A DNA stretch of 20,565 nucleotides from Heterostelium multicystogenum (taxonomy: Eukaryota > Evosea > Eumycetozoa > Acytosteliales > Acytosteliaceae): positions 1 through 20,565 of the forward strand of contig RCNN01000427.1 in NCBI GenBank assembly GCA_003667245.1, given 5' to 3'. The notes under the pieces were generated by a model. That model searched no databases. It saw only the letters and a program-made list of their open reading frames with translations, and had not been told where the DNA came from. The stretch's first letter is position 1. The number at the start of each line of letters is the position of its first letter. The translations under genes were made by a program, and so were the position numbers. Below are positions 8,031 through 17,708 of the stretch, piece after piece.

Positions 8031-11000
8031 TTATTTCTGATTTGAATTTTCCGATAATCTGTTCAATTTCTGTTGCATCTTCTTACTATCTCTCTTGAAT
8101 TTTCTTTGTTTTATAAAGTAAGCAATACCTGCAGCAGCTGCGCAAATTACAACTGCTCCTCCAACCACAACACCAGTCACAATCTTCCATGTATTGGAAC
8201 TCTTGGATCCACATGATTTCTCATTGATTTTATCGACATTCACCAATGCACTAAAGTCAGGATCAATCACACATTCATTACAGTGAGGAATGTTGATTCC
8301 CAACAACACTACATTTTTCACCTGTATTTGGTGATACTGTTTCGTTAATCAAGACTACTGACGAATAGGTTGGTCTTCCATCTGAAATAGCAATACTTGT
8401 GAATCTACCAAAAAACTCTACATCATCGTTGAACACTCTGATATATTGAATAGTTGTATTATCCTTATCCTTGGTTATGGATATTGGCTCCTTTGTACAT
8501 TTATCAAGTGATAATGGAGAGCGATAGACAAATCTGAGGTTTGTTAATCTATCTTGGTATTCCCAACCGGTAGCATTAGCAGAGATTTTCACTGAATTGG
8601 GTGCCAGATTTATGATTTCTCCACCAAACTCTATAATGGCAGATGAGGTTTTGTTGGTTATGTAAACAACTGACTGTAGGGATAACGATTCCATTGATAA
8701 TATTGTTTGATTGTAAGAATAATAAACTGATTGAAGTCCATTTTCATTGGTTATCTTGTCAATGGTCCAATTACTAGTAAGTGGAATCTCTTTCAATACA
8801 TTTAACATATCATCTATCTCTTGAATTGATACAATGGAGAAATCGAATTTATATCCATTGTGTTCGATTAGTGCTGATGGTGTTGTACTGTTGATATGTA
8901 CCTCTGGATCTGGGGATAGTTGTTGATCACATTTAATACCATAATATCCAGGATTACAAACACATTTTCCTTCTACATTACATTGTCCATTTCCTGAACA
9001 GTTAAAATACTTCTTCTGACAATAGTCAATGATCTGTTCGGGAGGACTTAATACAAGAACTATCCAATTTGATTCAAATTTGAAACCATTATCATAAACA
9101 ACCAAATTTTGATATCCAATTTGAAGAGGTCCTTCAATATTACATTGTATTGACTCCATCGTTTCATTGATTATATTACAGGTCTTTCCAGAAATAGTTA
9201 CAGATGTCTTATTTTGAACACTGAAGTTTCCATACATTGTAATGTTTCCTCCATCTATTCCAATCGTGGTGGCATATCTCACGATTGGGTAATTTAATTC
9301 TAACTTAATAAATTTCGTCACTGTTGAATATTCATCTTCGATTGTTACATTCTTGAGACCTCCCTGAACTGGCGGACAGAAAACATTAAATGAAGCCTCC
9401 TGAGGTGCACCAAGTATTGAAGTAGGCAATACCTTACATTTTACTCCATCTAAGTAAAAATTGGTGTAGTTTGTGTATCCAAGTGTCAAGTTTAGTTTTG
9501 CCTGAAGAGATAAACCAGCTCTTGCTTGGATAAGTGACAAATCGAGGACTATGATACTCAATATTTCATATGTGATGTCAATGGCAACATTAGACTTTTT
9601 AGAAAGTACAATATGTGGAGATCTGTTGGAAAGGGTAATATTAAATAAGAACTTCTTGTTGTTTTCTAATTTTAATAAACCTTTATCATAGTCTCCAGGA
9701 AATGCCCAGCCAAGATTAGTTCCAACAATTGTAATGGTAACAGCATCATATGATATATAATGCTTGGTATAATTAAGAGCTTAGATTTATAAAGAATTAG
9801 TATATGGTGAAATGGTATTCCTTTTTAATACATACGGCAATCATATTTTGAAAAATCAAAGTTTCTATTGAATGGAGTTACACCAAAATCAAAGGTTGAA
9901 TTTCCTGCCGGATAATAACACTTAAAACAGGCAGGTATATCGGTAACACTGGTATTTTTCATCCAAATCTTATCAATATTGCATGCTTCATCACTTATAT
10001 GGGTAATTCCAGGGTTGTTATTTAAATAAACCCAACCAAAAATTGAATTGAAATATTCATTGGGAACTGAACCTTGAAGTAAATTGTCTTGTAGATTCAA
10101 TAGATTTTGGTTTGGTGTAACACTATTGATTGGTCCTTTTACATTGAAAATTGGAAACTCTGTCAATCCTTCATTGATATATCCACTTTCATTTAGAAAC
10201 AAAAAATTAATACGATGAGATTAACCTTCATAGAATTATCTTACATTCTATTAGTATTATTGGGAATATCTAAATACGGGAATTTAGAAAAAGTCTTTCC
10301 TCCATTTTTGTTAAATGAACTACAAATTGGATTAGAAATATGATTCAAAAATATAAGTAATATATTACATACACTAGGTTGTAAATTGAGAGATTTTGTG
10401 GAGTAAAATTTGAAAGAGGACCATGGATGTCTATAGTATTCAAATAATTTCCAGATCCACTTAAAACAAATGAAGGTACATTCTCTGAGTTTCCAGTTTT
10501 AACATATGTTTGCCTAAACAGATACTGTTAAAACTAATATTCATTTTCAATTATATCAAGTACACTTACAAACCGCTAAGATTGGTAGTATCAATATTTA
10601 TAGTTGTATTAACATTAAATAAAATAAAAATTCTATAGAAAAATATTTGTTAAAATCAAGAAATGAAATAATCATTACATTTCCTGTACTTACAGAATCA
10701 TTTTGTTGACTCCAGTACTAAGTATAGATGTATTGAAAGTTACTGAAGTATCATTCATCCCCAAACCAATATTTCTAAAAATTGTGGTTAGTTAATAGTA
10801 ATTGATATGAGTTAAATTCTAAATTAATAATTACAAGGAATAGATCTTGGTACTTTGATTTGGGATAAAGTTTAATTTTGTTATTGGACTTTCTGGTAAA
10901 CTAAAATTTCATATTAATAACAGTATTTAAAAATATCAATCAAAGATTACCTACCTGAGAAAATTGAGATAGGTGGGATGAAGTACATAGGAAGGTAAAT

Positions 11001-11606
11001 CAGTGATAGATTTTTGAATAAATTAAAATATTGACCAGTTTGGGCATTGATACAATGTGTTGAGGAATTGTAGTTAAGTTATGGTCTCTATAAACTAAAT
11101 ATTGTAAATTTGGCATTCCAGTCTGGTTTATCATTTTGAGCAAGTTAAACGAGGGGTCCTTGAGAACAACATTACTTTTGTCCATGTAGAAAGCTCTTAT
11201 CTTGGAAAAAGTAAACTTTTCAAGTGTGCTGTCTGGGAATCCGCTATCTGTAAGTTCACCAAAATCTTTAAATATTCTAGAAAAGAACATAAAGTTAATA
11301 CAAATTTAAAATATAAATAATCAATCACCTACAGCTCAACTAAAAATCCGTTACTATCACATTGAAGGGTTATTCCATTTCCAGTTCCGTTACATGAAAG
11401 ATTACTAATATTATATTTGATTTGATACTGTTGGATGATCCATTTTACAGAATCAACTTAAAGATTTATTATTAAAATAAGATGATGTTGATGATATAAT
11501 TATATATTTAGATGAATTACTTACTTTCTTCTGTTGGAATACCATTGATTGGATTTATTCCAATCAAACAAATTATTAATATAAATATAAATTCTTTGTA
11601 TCTCAT
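8031..11606 (-). CDS. ComC-like LRR / IPT-TIG / EGF transmembrane protein
   Basis: Ten exons: 11606-11525, 11456-11333, 11276-10955, 10900-10835, 10774-10694, 10632-10570, 10513-10373, 10319-10245, about 10200-9836, and 9779-8031. They give about 1021 residues. The N-terminus is a signal peptide (MRYKEFIFILIICLIGIN). Residues to about 440 are irregular leucine-rich repeats (IPQHIVSMPKLVNIL, LQDNLLQGSVPNEYF) with many N-glycosylation sites. Two IPT/TIG-like beta regions follow (TITIVGTNLGWAFPG; NITMYGNF), then an EGF domain at about 690-722 (CSGNGQCNVEGKCVCNPGYYG), the conserved ComC-type membrane-proximal domain, a TM helix at about 975-996 and a basic tail. Dictyostelid proteins of this type act in adhesion or cell-cell signalling during development. 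Frame is broken by an extra base in 11011-11015 and in 8299-8301, and intron 8 lacks a proper acceptor. After correction all phases agree. Confidence 0.82.
10201..10244 (-). other. Intron 8 of the ComC-like gene, acceptor missing
   Basis: The donor GTAAGATAAT follows phase 2 after AGA AT. The next coding segment reads in frame from a G at 10200 (G TTT CTA AAT GAA), but the bases before it are TTAATTTTTT with no AG. The apparent intron is 44 bp, against 53-68 bp for its neighbours. One or two lost bases would restore TTTTTAG and normal length. Confidence 0.6.
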
Positions 11607-12000
11607 TTTTAAAGATGTAGTGAAATTTCGTCTTTACAAATGAAAATGCAACTTGACTACGAATTAGATTTTATAATTTAAAATAAATTTTAATCATTTT
11701 GATCTTTTATTTTTTAGGCAAGTTTTGACCTTAAGAACCCACGAAAATTATGAATCCATCTTATACTGGGATAATTTTAACCTAAATATCGCTTGATTTA
11801 TCAACAAAAATTGGGTTTTTGAGTATTTTTATAGCAAAAATTTCCCTATTTTTTCTGTAGGAAACTCTTCGGAATTTATTTGTTAACATCGATTTCTTAA
11901 TTATTTTAATTCATGGTTTTAAAAAGTTATATCCATAAAGTAAAAAATCTAAAATTAACACTAAAATTAAATTTTATAGACTAAAAAAATCCATCAAAAA

Positions 12001-12073
12001 GTCAGGATGGTGTAGTTGGTTATCACAAAACCTTAACACGGTTTGGGTCATGGGTTCGATTCCCATTCTTGAT
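12001..12073 (+). tRNA. tRNA-Val (anticodon AAC)
   Basis: A full cloverleaf can be drawn. Acceptor GTCAGGA pairs with TCTTGAT (7 bp, two G-U), with A 12074 as discriminator. The D arm is GTG/CAC with loop TAGTTGGTTAT. The anticodon arm is AAACC/GGTTT around TTAACAC, with anticodon AAC at 12035-12037. The variable loop is GGGTC. The T arm is ATGGG/CCCAT around TTCGATT. Internal Pol III promoters are clear (box A TGGTGTAGTTGG, box B GGTTCGATTCC) and a TTTT terminator lies at 12078-12081. There is no intron. The G-U pair at the top of the acceptor stem is unusual, so a slightly decayed copy is possible. It reads valine GUU (and by A34 modification GUC) codons. Dictyostelid tRNA genes are known landing sites for non-LTR retrotransposons. 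Confidence 0.87.
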
Positions 12074-12210
12074 AAAATTTTACCTACATTAGTTTCGCAT
12101 GCGGTATTAAATTTACTTACTTTAAAAAAAAACCGAACAATATCGTTTTCTGTATGGTGACAAGACACTTGAATTCACAAACATCCCCAATTTACAGCCA
12201 AGTACTATAA

Positions 12211-12378
12211 AAACTTGGTTGTAACAATTACTATAATGTATGTTTGTCGTTGGCTTCCAAAGACACAGAATCAGCCACCACAGAGGCTGTCAATGATTTC
12301 AAAAAGGACTTGAACATATTCACCATCTCTGGTTGCGATATCCCCAATGTAGTACTCCCGCGTTCATTTATAGATTAA
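12211..12378 (+). pseudogene. Coding-like fragment, source unknown
   Basis: A frame of 55 codons is open from just after an in-frame TAA (12208) to TAA 12376-12378, with no suitable ATG. The right 40 codons look like real coding sequence: GAC, GTC, AAC, TTC, ATC and ACC dominate, unlike the AT-only spacer around it. Example residues are DFKKDLNIFTISGCDIPNVV. The opposite strand of the same stretch is also open for about 43 codons (including MFKSFLKSLTASVV), so the strand is not certain. It starts about 137 bp after the tRNA. It could be a gene fragment, a processed piece or part of a mobile element inserted near the tRNA. Confidence 0.4.
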
Positions 12379-12509
12379 TCTTTCATTTTGATATGAATAC
12401 AAAATACAAAATCAACAAAAAATTGGAAAATAAGAAAAGCAAAAAAACCAATATTTTTTGGACAATCACTACTGTCACTTTGTGTCTTGAAATATATATA
12501 TAGAACACT

Positions 12510-12528
12510 GTGAGGTTCTGACCCTCAC
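12510..12528. repeat. Small perfect hairpin, 6-bp GC-rich stem
   Basis: GTGAGG and CCTCAC enclose TTCTGAC. The GC-rich stem is conspicuous in AT-rich spacer. No T run follows, so it is not a Pol III terminator. Role unknown. Confidence 0.45.
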
Positions 12529-12562
12529 CATTTATAAATTAATTAATAAATAGATCACCTGG

Positions 12563-12736
12563 ATGATTAAAAAACAATGTTGGTACAAAAAGCTCATGGA
12601 TATAGGTTCTCCAGTCTTACTTATAGATCTAGTAATAAAGAAGTTAGTCCTTAAAGATTATGTTAGTCACCAAAAAATCAAGACCATGGCCACAATCCAA
12701 CTCATTACTATTAGGTCATATGTTAGTATTGCATAA
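12563..12736 (+). other. Short open frame of 57 codons, doubtful
   Basis: ATG 12563 to TAA 12734-12736. The product would be basic and aliphatic (for example LLIDLVIKKLVLKDYV). No signal peptide or known domain is visible. It may be a fragment of a larger dictyostelid repeat family or chance; it lies tail-to-tail with DNA2, 175 bp from its stop. Confidence 0.2.
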
Positions 12737-12911
12737 TTTTAAGATCTAACTTCATGTTAAACCTACCTGCATGGATTTAAAAACAAAAAGAAAAACAAAT
12801 TATACTATCAAGCTGAATATGGGTAACAGATCTTTCGTTTAAAGATATTCTATGATGTATGTGATTTTCAATTAGAGAAATAAGAATGTATTTTCTCCTT
12901 GGAAAGTTTAT

Positions 12912-15900
12912 TTAAATTGTAACTATATCATTTGAATTTAAATTTGTAATCCAGTCCTTCTCTTTTAATATTTGAAATAGGTCATGATACAAAGGGAATT
13001 CAGTTAAAGTATTAATGCTTCCAATGATTAATAGTTTCTTTTTTGCTCTTGTAAAAGAGACATTTAATCTCCTCCAATCTTTGAGTAAGTCACCTATCTA
13101 GATTTGAGTATTGAGTAAATATATGCATACAGGTTGCTTGATGGATAACTTTACTTACTAGATTTTGATCATTATTTCTAACCAATGAAATTAATATACA
13201 ATCTTTATCTTTACCTTGGTATTTATCAATGGTATAGATATCTATATCTGAATATGGGAGTGATTGAGTAAGTGACTTGTTTGGATCCTGCTTTTGTTCA
13301 AATAAATCAGAGATAGATTGCTTAATGTTTCTGAGTTGTATTCTGTTTGGCGAGATAATTCCAATTTCCGATTGTTTTGCACCACTTGCCAAGAGGCAGT
13401 GTACAATCTGTGATACTGCAGTTGCTTCGATTTTGTTGGAGTAAAGATCACCAGTCTTTTGCTCTTTGCTGTTATCAACTCCATCAGTGTTGATGAACTG
13501 GACTTTAACTTCTGGTTTACACACTCTATATACCCAACTACTCGGTGGATATATGAGTGATGCACGGTTACAATTTATGTTGGACATGGAGGCATTTGCT
13601 ATATGTTCACTTCCACACTTGAGATAGCCATTATAAATGAGCTCATTGGAGAGATACATGATATCCTCGCACATTCGATACTGATAGTAGAGATAGCTGA
13701 CTGCTTCGGGGTGTGCACTACTTAAACGTTTAAAGAGTGAATCTTCCATACCCAATTTCTTGGCTTCTGCATTTTGTACGAGAGGAGGCAGTTGGTAGTT
13801 GTCTCCCACCAACACAAATTTGTTACAGTACTTCAACACACCAAAGCACATAGGTTGAGTAAGCTGCGATGCTTCATCGATGATACAGTAGTCAAAACGA
13901 CGAGATTGATTGAAATAAGCATGGTTGGTACCAAGACAAGTTGTGGCAATGATTTTATGGCCATCCAGAAAAGCTTTCATTTCGGTGATTGATGAAAATT
14001 GGTTCTTCTCCAAACAGAACTTTTGAAGTGGTGCTGCAACATGATTAATATTGGATGATAAACGTAGCATTTTTGGAAGTCCAGCATCAATGCATTTCTC
14101 CAAAAGTGAGTCCAAAGAAGTGTGTGAAAATGATGTCAGCAAGACTGATTTGCCAAGTGAATGTAGTATACAAACTAGATGCGCAATTGAGTTAGATTTT
14201 CCTGTTCCAGGCATACCAAGAATCAATGCATAGTCTTTCGCCAGAAGTACTCTTCCTATTGCACTAGCTTGGTCAGAGTTTAGTGACCGTGACCTGCATA
14301 CCTGATCATAATTTGGAATGATGGTATCCAATTTTTCTCGATATTCAAATTGTGGAGTTTCCAAATCGACAACCAAATCGCGCAATCTAGAGGATGTAGT
14401 TGGCATAAATAAATTGAAAAGATTCGACTTTAGCATTGAAAAACTAGACGAAGAGCCTTCATCTTTGTCTATTCTGAAGGTCATCATTTCATCACACCCT
14501 GTTTTTCCGCCAAAAAGTTGAAAGTTTTTCCTCGATTGATTCATGATGGTCCGTTGGTCCGAGATTCCATATTTTGATTCTTCATCCTGATTGCTCTTTG
14601 ATTTGTTCTTTTGTTTCTGCTTTTTTATCTCCTGACTTTTGATATCTTCATCTTCGTACTCTATTTTCAATAGTGGTTTGACTCTGGGATTAGAATGAAT
14701 ATTATTACAATCACTACTAATTGAACATCTGGACATTCTTGTATGGATTTCCTCAATTTGATCCAAAATAAATGGTGGCTCCGTAATTTTCTCTCGACAC
14801 AATACTTTAATAGAGTTGGCCGAGATCTCTGTGATCTGTCCTAAAGTAACACCGAAATATTTCTTCTCAATCGACACTGTTACATAATCACCATGAAACA
14901 AGAGTGCATTTGCCACTTTATCTGAACCTGTCAAACCAAACTTATATATTACACCTCCTTGAATGAACTCTTCTCTTTCCATTGTCAGCGATCCTATACA
15001 CAATCCTTTGTCCTCACGAAATTTACTTGGGAAATTCCAAATTAACTTTCTATAATTATTATTGGACTCCAACTCCAAAGATATTAATCTACAAGAAAAA
15101 TACATCAATATTATATTTTCAATGGAATTAAAATATTGTCCATACTTGTTCCATTTTTTTAGGTACTCAACATGTGAGGGTTTTAAATGTGAGGTTTTCT
15201 CTTCAAATAAATCTCCAAGTCCGCTCGTTATTCTGTCTCCATTCTCAACAGCACGATGGTGCAATAGGCATTGGTCGATCATATAGCATTTGGAACAGGA
15301 CCTCTCATCTTTCAAAAGTTTTTGGTAACACTGGGTTAGGATTCAAAACCAACCTCGAATTTTGATTTAAATAATGAGCCAAAAGATTCCTTGAGATAAT
15401 GAGTGATTTAATTTGATTTCTATCTGGTACAATTGGGTGAAGGATTCCATAGGTTTTGCCAGCACGCTCTCTCGAGTTTTTCAAGTAGTAAAGCAATCCC
15501 AGATTGGTATGTTGTTCATAGCGGTCGTTCATCATCAAGGTATAAATCATTACCTGAGAAGTATGTGCCACATTGGGAATCTCATAAGGCCTACCAGTCT
15601 TAATCTCAAATGGTACATTTAAATACATTGTTTTCCTATTGTAACTCTGACTCTTCTTATTCTGTCTCTTTCCTTTTGCTGGTGAAGGAAATGGTGTAGT
15701 TAATTTGACTTCAACAGATGTGTCAATCTTTCCTTTTAATCCATACATGGGTGACCATATGTTTTCTTCAATATCCAATACTTTAGTGATTTGAAGATGC
15801 CACTTTTCACCCCTGATTTCAACGATGTTACGTTTACCATTTTGGCCATTGATGAATATGGAACTGAAACTCTGTATGGCTGGTTGCCATCCTGCGATAT

Positions 15901-17585
15901 AATCACTCGCCGCCTGATGAGTCTCGCCTAGTGAAGAAAGTTTCAGGGCGAATGACGGTTGCATAAGAATATCTCGTTTAAATCGCTCGATATCTTCGTT
16001 TAAAAATGCATTCTCGCTGATACAACCTTGAAATATTTCATGTACAATGGAACCGTAGAGAGGTATAGTGGAATTGAATTCACTAGTCATCTGCTCCTTG
16101 AGAAGTGCACGTCTTGAACATGAAAAACTGCCACCCAACTCCGTACCAGTGATGAGAAAAGTCTGGGTGTAGAATCAGCATATTCTTAAGATTATCTATG
16201 ACAATGAGATTGTTTGCATCAAAGTCGCCAATGACATTAAAGATATCACCAGCATGTATCAAAACGTAGATCCATTCGCCAAACAACCATACAGTTCTGT
16301 AAATTTGAAGTTCCTCATTGAATGCTCGAATGGTTTTCTTATGTATTGAGCTGGTAGTTCCAGGGAATATCTCATAGTTTATATCAATTGCAACCAATCT
16401 TTCGTATCTCTTTGTGTTGCTATGTTGATTGCTTGGCTTATTTTGATTTTCATTCTGAGGTTGCTGTATGTTTTGATTTTGTAGTTGTTTCTCAAACAGA
16501 TCGATGAGATTTTGAGATGATCGTTGGGTCCCAGAGAATGAGAATTCAAAAGATGAGTTTGCTTGTGACATTGGATCTTCGTTATTCGATTCAATATCAA
16601 ACAAACCTTTAGGCTTGAATGGTGACGATAGTAAAGGCAAAGATTCGATTGAGAATGGTGAGAAGTCATCTGTGTCAATATTCCTACTATGTAAATTTGG
16701 TGATTTTGTTGGTGTAGTTATTGTAGTTGTTGGTAAGGGCGATGTGGCATCAGTAGTAAATGCTACAGCTTTCTTCTTTGGTGAGAAGTACTCAGGTGAT
16801 CTTATCAATGATGTTCTTGGCTTACTATTATTACTATTACTTTTGTTGCTACTGTTGTTACTACCGATATTTGAAACAATAAAGTCGCTATCATTATCAT
16901 CAAAGATACTTTGGTTATTTTTACGATCCAACAGTTTTTGAAACTTTGATTTACTATAGCCACCATCGCTAGTAGTCGTCGTTGTCGTTGTTGTTGTTGT
17001 AGTTGTAAATGCATCGCTATCTGGAATGGATCTCTTTTTATTCTGTAATATCAAAGAAAGTTGCTGGTTGCTCTCCTCTTTCTTTTTGATTGCTCTATCG
17101 ATATCGAAAAAGGCTGGCTTAGTACTTCGAGATTGATCATTAAACATTCGAAGTGTCTGCAGTGTTTTCTTTACAGTGAAATCATCGTCTACAACCAATG
17201 GATGATGTTGATTATTGGACTTCTTCTTTTCGGGAAGACTCGTAGAAGACCTACTGGAGTCTTTACTACCTTTCTCATTGCCTTTGAATTCTGGTAGGTC
17301 ATCTTCAGTATCAGGCTTAATACTGTTATTGAACCAATATTCCAATATCGATGGAGAGGAAGTAGAAACATTCGTAGCAGAGGAAACAGCAGTTGAATTT
17401 GAAGTAGTCGATCTACTCCTACTATTGCTACCAGCAGCACGTGTAATATCTACATTTAGACTATTATCTCTATTGATACTTTCAATAATATTTAGTATAT
17501 TGATTCTATTTCTTTTGTTGTTGTTGTTGTTGTCGTTGTTATTGTTATTGTTGTTGTTATTGCTACTGTTATCATTCTTTTTCAT
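12912..17585 (-). CDS. dna2: DNA2 nuclease-helicase (two frameshifts in the sequence)
   Basis: Exons 17585-15146, 15088-13159 and 13097-12912 give about 1517 residues. DNA2 cuts 5' flaps at Okazaki fragments and resects DNA ends; it acts in nucleus and mitochondria. Residues 1-380 are a low-complexity Asn/Ser/Thr extension. An OB-fold region precedes the RecB-type nuclease: Fe-S Cys 1 in CSRRALL (about 489), HEIFQ (about 515), Asp of GKIDTS (about 621), E-x-K of FEIKTGRPYE (about 660) and Gln of SQVMIYT. CSKCYMIDQC (about 763-772) supplies the other three Fe-S cysteines with the C-x2-C-x5-C spacing of the family. The SF1B helicase has Walker A GMPGTGKS (about 1110), DEAS (about 1218), GDNYQLPPL, YQYRM, YTIDKYQGKD and LNVSFTRAKKKL. 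The frame needs one extra base removed in 16157-16160 and in 15319-15323; total length then divides exactly by three. The helicase half is clean. Confidence 0.95.
13098..13158 (-). other. Last intron of DNA2
   Basis: Donor GTAAGTAAAG and acceptor AAATCTAG, 61 bp, phase 0. Removing it joins DQNL to IGDLLKDWRRLNVSFTRAKK and so supplies helicase motif VI, which is otherwise lost behind a stop. Confidence 0.9.
15089..15145 (-). other. First intron of DNA2 (in-frame, stop-free)
   Basis: Donor GTATGGACAA and acceptor TTTTCTTGTAG, 57 bp. It has no stop and is a multiple of three, so a naive translation reads through it. Removing it gives KKWNKLISLELES, the expected join between the Fe-S region and the next helix. 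Confidence 0.82.
16966..17012 (-). repeat. Poly-threonine-coding triplet tract in DNA2
   Basis: Tandem ACA/ACG/ACT codons encode about twelve threonines in the disordered N-terminal extension of DNA2. Such tracts are common in dictyostelid proteins and vary in length between strains. Confidence 0.75.
17514..17576 (-). repeat. Poly-asparagine-coding triplet tract in DNA2
   Basis: Mainly AAC/AAT codons (GTT/ATT on the plus strand) encode an Asn-rich run from about residue 4 to 24 at the very N-terminus of DNA2. On the opposite strand it reads as poly-leucine, which is only a shadow. Confidence 0.8.
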
Positions 17586-17708
17586 GGTGGTGAATGAATC
17601 TGGTGGGTGTCATGATTCACTTGTCATTTAAAAATAAATTAGATATGTGTAAATTGTTTCAAAACATGGAAGACATGGTTTTTTATTGGAAATGGAAGAG
17701 CTATTACA

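Larger units (their letters stand above)
11607..12911. other. Region upstream of the ComC-like gene: tRNA, gene relic, spacer
   Basis: 1.3 kb between the start of the ComC-like gene and the end of DNA2, both on the minus strand. It holds the tRNA-Val, a coding-like fragment (12211-12378), a small hairpin (12510-12528) and a 57-codon open frame of doubtful value (12563-12736). The first 400 bases next to the ComC-like start are plain AT-rich promoter sequence. Confidence 0.6.

Noticed and set aside
11974..12168. Minus-strand open frame of 64 codons
   Set aside because: It runs across the tRNA gene and has no coding features.
16615..17631. Plus-strand open frames with poly-leucine
   Set aside because: They are mirror readings of the Asn- and Thr-coding repeats in the DNA2 N-terminus.
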